Shown here one piece after another: positions 61,878-64,000 of a stretch of DNA of 64,000 nt. Made by a program: the position numbers and the translations under genes. Source of the DNA: Anaerotruncus sp. (GTDB lineage Bacteria; Bacillota; Clostridia; Oscillospirales; Ruminococcaceae); NCBI GenBank assembly GCA_021770005.1, contig JAETRV010000001.1, positions 1 to 64,000 on the forward strand, in the 5' to 3' direction. The notes below the pieces were generated by a model, which worked only from the letters and a program-made list of their open reading frames with translations, made no database searches and was not told where the DNA came from. Position 1 is the stretch's first letter. The number at the start of each line of letters is the position of its first letter.

Positions 61878-63183
61878 ATGGAATTTGAAGAATTGGAACT
61901 GATCCAGCCCATCCTGCGTGCAGTGCGGGAAGAGGGCTATTCCGAACCGTCTCCGATTCAACAGAAGGCGATTCCGCCCGCACTTGCTGGACGGGATCTG
62001 CTTGGCTGTGCCCAGACTGGTACGGGAAAAACCGCTGCATTCGCCATCCCGATTTTGCAGCGTCTCACAATCGCCGGGCCGCAGGGACGGCAGCGGCCGA
62101 TCCGGGCGCTTGTCTTGGCCCCGACCCGGGAGCTGGCTTTGCAGGTTTCAGAAAACTTCCGAGCATACGGGCGTTATCTGCGGCTGCGCACCGAGGTGGT
62201 CTTTGGGGGCGTGTCTCAGAATCCCGCAGGTAGACGCATTGCAGCGCGGGGTGGATATCCTGGTTGCAACCCCAGGGCGACTGAACGACCTGATTGGGCA
62301 GGGGCATGTCCGGCTAGACGGGGTGGAGACGTTGGTATTGGATGAGGCGGACCGGATGCTCGATATGGGATTTATCCGGGATGTGGAGCGTATCATCCGG
62401 AAATTACCTGCTGTGCGGCAGACCCTCTTTTTTTCGGCGACTATGCCGGACAGCATCCTGGAGCTGTGTGAAAGAATCCTGACCGACCCCGTACGGGTAG
62501 CGGTTACGCCGGTTTCATCAGCGGTTGATGTGATCGAGCAAAAGCTTTATTTTGTGGATAAGGCGAACAAACGCCGCCTGTTGATCTATCTGCTCCAGAC
62601 CGGGCAGATCCCGTCTGCGCTGGTGTTTACCTTCACCAAGCATGGCGCCGACCGGGTCGCGCGGGAGCTGGTCAAAGCTAAAATACCCGCGCGGGCGATC
62701 CATGGAGACAAGAGCCAGAATTCCCGTCAGGCAGCGCTCAACGCGTTTAAGGCAGGAGAAATACGGGTATTGGTCGCGACCGACATTGCCGCCCGTGGCA
62801 TTGATATTGAAGAACTGCCCTATGTGTTTAATTACGACCTGCCGAACATTCCCGAGACCTATGTACACCGGATTGGGCGTACAGGACGTGCAGGGCAGAC
62901 AGGGACAGCGGTTTCCTTCTGCTGTTTTGCAGAGAAGGAGAGCCTAGCTGAGATCGAAAAGTTGACCGGTAAGCCGATCCCGGTGGTGGAGGAGCATCCT
63001 TATCCGATGCAGGTTTTTGAAATCCCGCCCAAGCAGGCGCGCCCACCGCGGCCTTCTAAAGCGGCGCAGCAGAATCCTGCACCTGAAAAACGGCCCCAAC
63101 CGGGGGAAAAAACGCGGTCCAAGCCATCATCGGCACAGGGACAGACCCGAGGACGTATGCACAGAGGGGGTTCTGCCCACTGA
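61878..63183 (+). pseudogene. DEAD-box RNA helicase with a one-base frameshift
   Basis: The first frame (61878 to about 62225) gives the Q motif [15 protein letters not shown] and Walker [13 protein letters not shown], then [13 protein letters not shown]. At 62226 one extra G (CCCGCAG for CCCCAG/CCCAG) breaks it; the next frame resumes [36 protein letters not shown] and HRIGRTGRAGQTG, then a Pro/Lys/Gln-rich tail. Joined, it is a full RhlE/DbpA-like helicase of about 434 residues that unwinds RNA. The promoter and terminator are intact, so a recent mutation, a sequencing error or programmed shifting are all possible; the site is not a classic slippery heptamer. Confidence 0.85.
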
Positions 63184-63218
63184 ACCCGTGATTTTTTGAA
63201 CAATCCCAGCAGAGCAAC

Positions 63219-63253
63219 AGCAGGGCAAGTGTATTGACACTTGCCCTGCTTCT
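63219..63253 (+). terminator. Terminator of the DEAD-box gene
   Basis: AGCAGGGCAAGTGT pairs perfectly with ACACTTGCCCTGCT around ATTG, then TCTCTTT. Confidence 0.85.
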
Positions 63254-63288
63254 CTTTCATATGGCGCCACTCCTATTACATTTTTCAC

Positions 63289-63317
63289 TTGGTTTTTTGC
63301 GCAGAATTTGTTATAAT
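63289..63317 (+). promoter_or_regulatory. Promoter of the last gene
   Basis: TTGGTT, 17 bases, TATAAT. Confidence 0.75.
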
Positions 63318-63400
63318 ATAATACTTAGCCGGACTGGCTGCTCTGCGGCTGGTTCTCGCATAACACTCCAAGCAATCTATGGAGAAAGAGGAATCTGAAT

Positions 63401-64000
63401 TTGGAAATTGGAATCATCGGGCTGGGCAGGGACGGAAAAATTGTGCTCCGGCATCTTTTGCAAAAAACGGTTGAAGACCTTGCGGTCTACGACCCGGACG
63501 GCCGGACTACCCGGCACCCGGTCCGGCACTACGATACAGCAGCGGAGTTGTGCGACCATTGTGAAACGGTGGTTCTCGCGCTCGAAACCGCTTCGGACCT
63601 GACCGCACTCTGCAACGGGATTGCCCCTTATCTGCACCCGGGACAGCTCTTCATCGACCTGACGCCGGCCAGCCCTGCACTTGCGCACGCTGTCTCGAAT
63701 GGGATGCGGCGGCATGGTGTGCAGTATATCGAGTGCGGCATTTATGGAAGGGAAGGGTTGGAGCAGCCGTTCCTGTTGTTTGCGGGCGGGTCGGGAGAGG
63801 CGTTTTCCTCCGCGCTGCCGCTTCTGCGATGTTTTGCGCCCGACTGCCGCCATCTTGGCCCTGCTGGAAGAGGGAAGGCTGGACGGCTACTCTGCCGCGC
63901 ACTGGATGACAGCCTTCAAAAAGCGGTCGATGAAATCGGGGATACAGCGTCCCTGCTCGGGATCGGGCGGGAACGTTTTTTGGAGTCGCTCGGCGGCTTT
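63401..64000 (+). CDS. NAD(P)-binding 6-phosphogluconate/3-hydroxyisobutyrate dehydrogenase-like protein (partial)
   Basis: The first 200 codons of a gene that continues past the window. TTG start with AGAGGA 8 bases ahead. The N-terminus EIGIIGLGRDGKIVLRHLLQ is a Rossmann nucleotide-binding fold, though the family GxGxMG becomes GLGRDG. FIDLTPASPALAHAV and ECGIYGRE correspond to the substrate loop of beta-hydroxyacid dehydrogenases. Several other frames overlap it and are weaker. The substrate cannot be named. Confidence 0.72.
   Translation, partial: MEIGIIGLGRDGKIVLRHLLQKTVEDLAVYDPDGRTTRHPVRHYDTAAELCDHCETVVLALETASDLTALCNGIAPYLHPGQLFIDLTPASPALAHAVSNGMRRHGVQYIECGIYGREGLEQPFLLFAGGSGEAFSSALPLLRCFAPDCRHLGPAGRGKAGRLLCRALDDSLQKAVDEIGDTASLLGIGRERFLESLGGF

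Overview
The window comes from a spore-forming, Gram-positive anaerobe of the class Clostridia. Support includes a sporulation sigma factor of the SigK type with its hydrophobic pro-sequence, a BofA-like protein, T-box and SAM-I leaders, NPxTG-type surface proteins, FeoA/FeoA/FeoB with a Cys-rich partner, and lipoproteins with Ser/Ala linkers. The GC-rich coding sequence and gene set fit an Oscillospiraceae/Ruminococcaceae-type gut organism. That placement is inference, since no rRNA is present.

Left part (1-17.4 kb) looks accessory. It holds an orphan serine recombinase, a 51-codon ORF, a nitroreductase remnant, an AraC-GNAT regulator coupled to a MATE pump whose 3' end is replaced by an IS fragment, a chemoreceptor, a decayed response regulator, and a ferrous-iron operon (feoA-feoA-feoB-Cys-rich protein) with three copies of the palindrome GTTAG-N6-CTAAC. 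A minus-strand pair follows: a STAND/LuxR regulator and a 1101-residue beta-solenoid-like surface protein whose sorting signal ends at NPKTG.

From 17.5 to 20.6 kb a minus-strand ABC operon of the TrpXYZ type sits behind a T-box leader with a putative UGG (Trp) specifier. From 20.8 kb almost everything is on the plus strand and is core-like: murA, ftsQ, ftsZ, ppk, topoisomerase IV (parE, parC), a lipoprotein and secG. A minus-strand cluster (GNAT, bofA-like, rnpB) lies back to back with sigK. After it come a second MATE pump, a HAD phosphatase, an overlapping pfk-pgi pair, an SsuCBA-type ABC operon, a two-component system running into nagB/nagA, and a class II aldolase plus LarA-like pair. The right part has an NPxTG surface protein, a SAM-I riboswitch before a cell-wall amidase with metK two genes on, a small membrane protein whose ribosome site lies inside a long hairpin, recD2, comF, mreB, a small helical protein, a frameshifted DEAD-box helicase, and a partial NAD(P)-binding dehydrogenase.

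A dispersed repeat with inverted ends (TAGGG-CTTGTTTGAAAA type) occurs five times, always just behind a gene. In three copies its terminal TAG is the stop codon of the neighbouring gene. The most interesting points are this repeat family, the SAM-I riboswitch on an amidase, the aldolase/LarA-like pair with a His-to-Asn change at a catalytic position, the hairpin that buries a ribosome site, and the regulator-adhesin pair.
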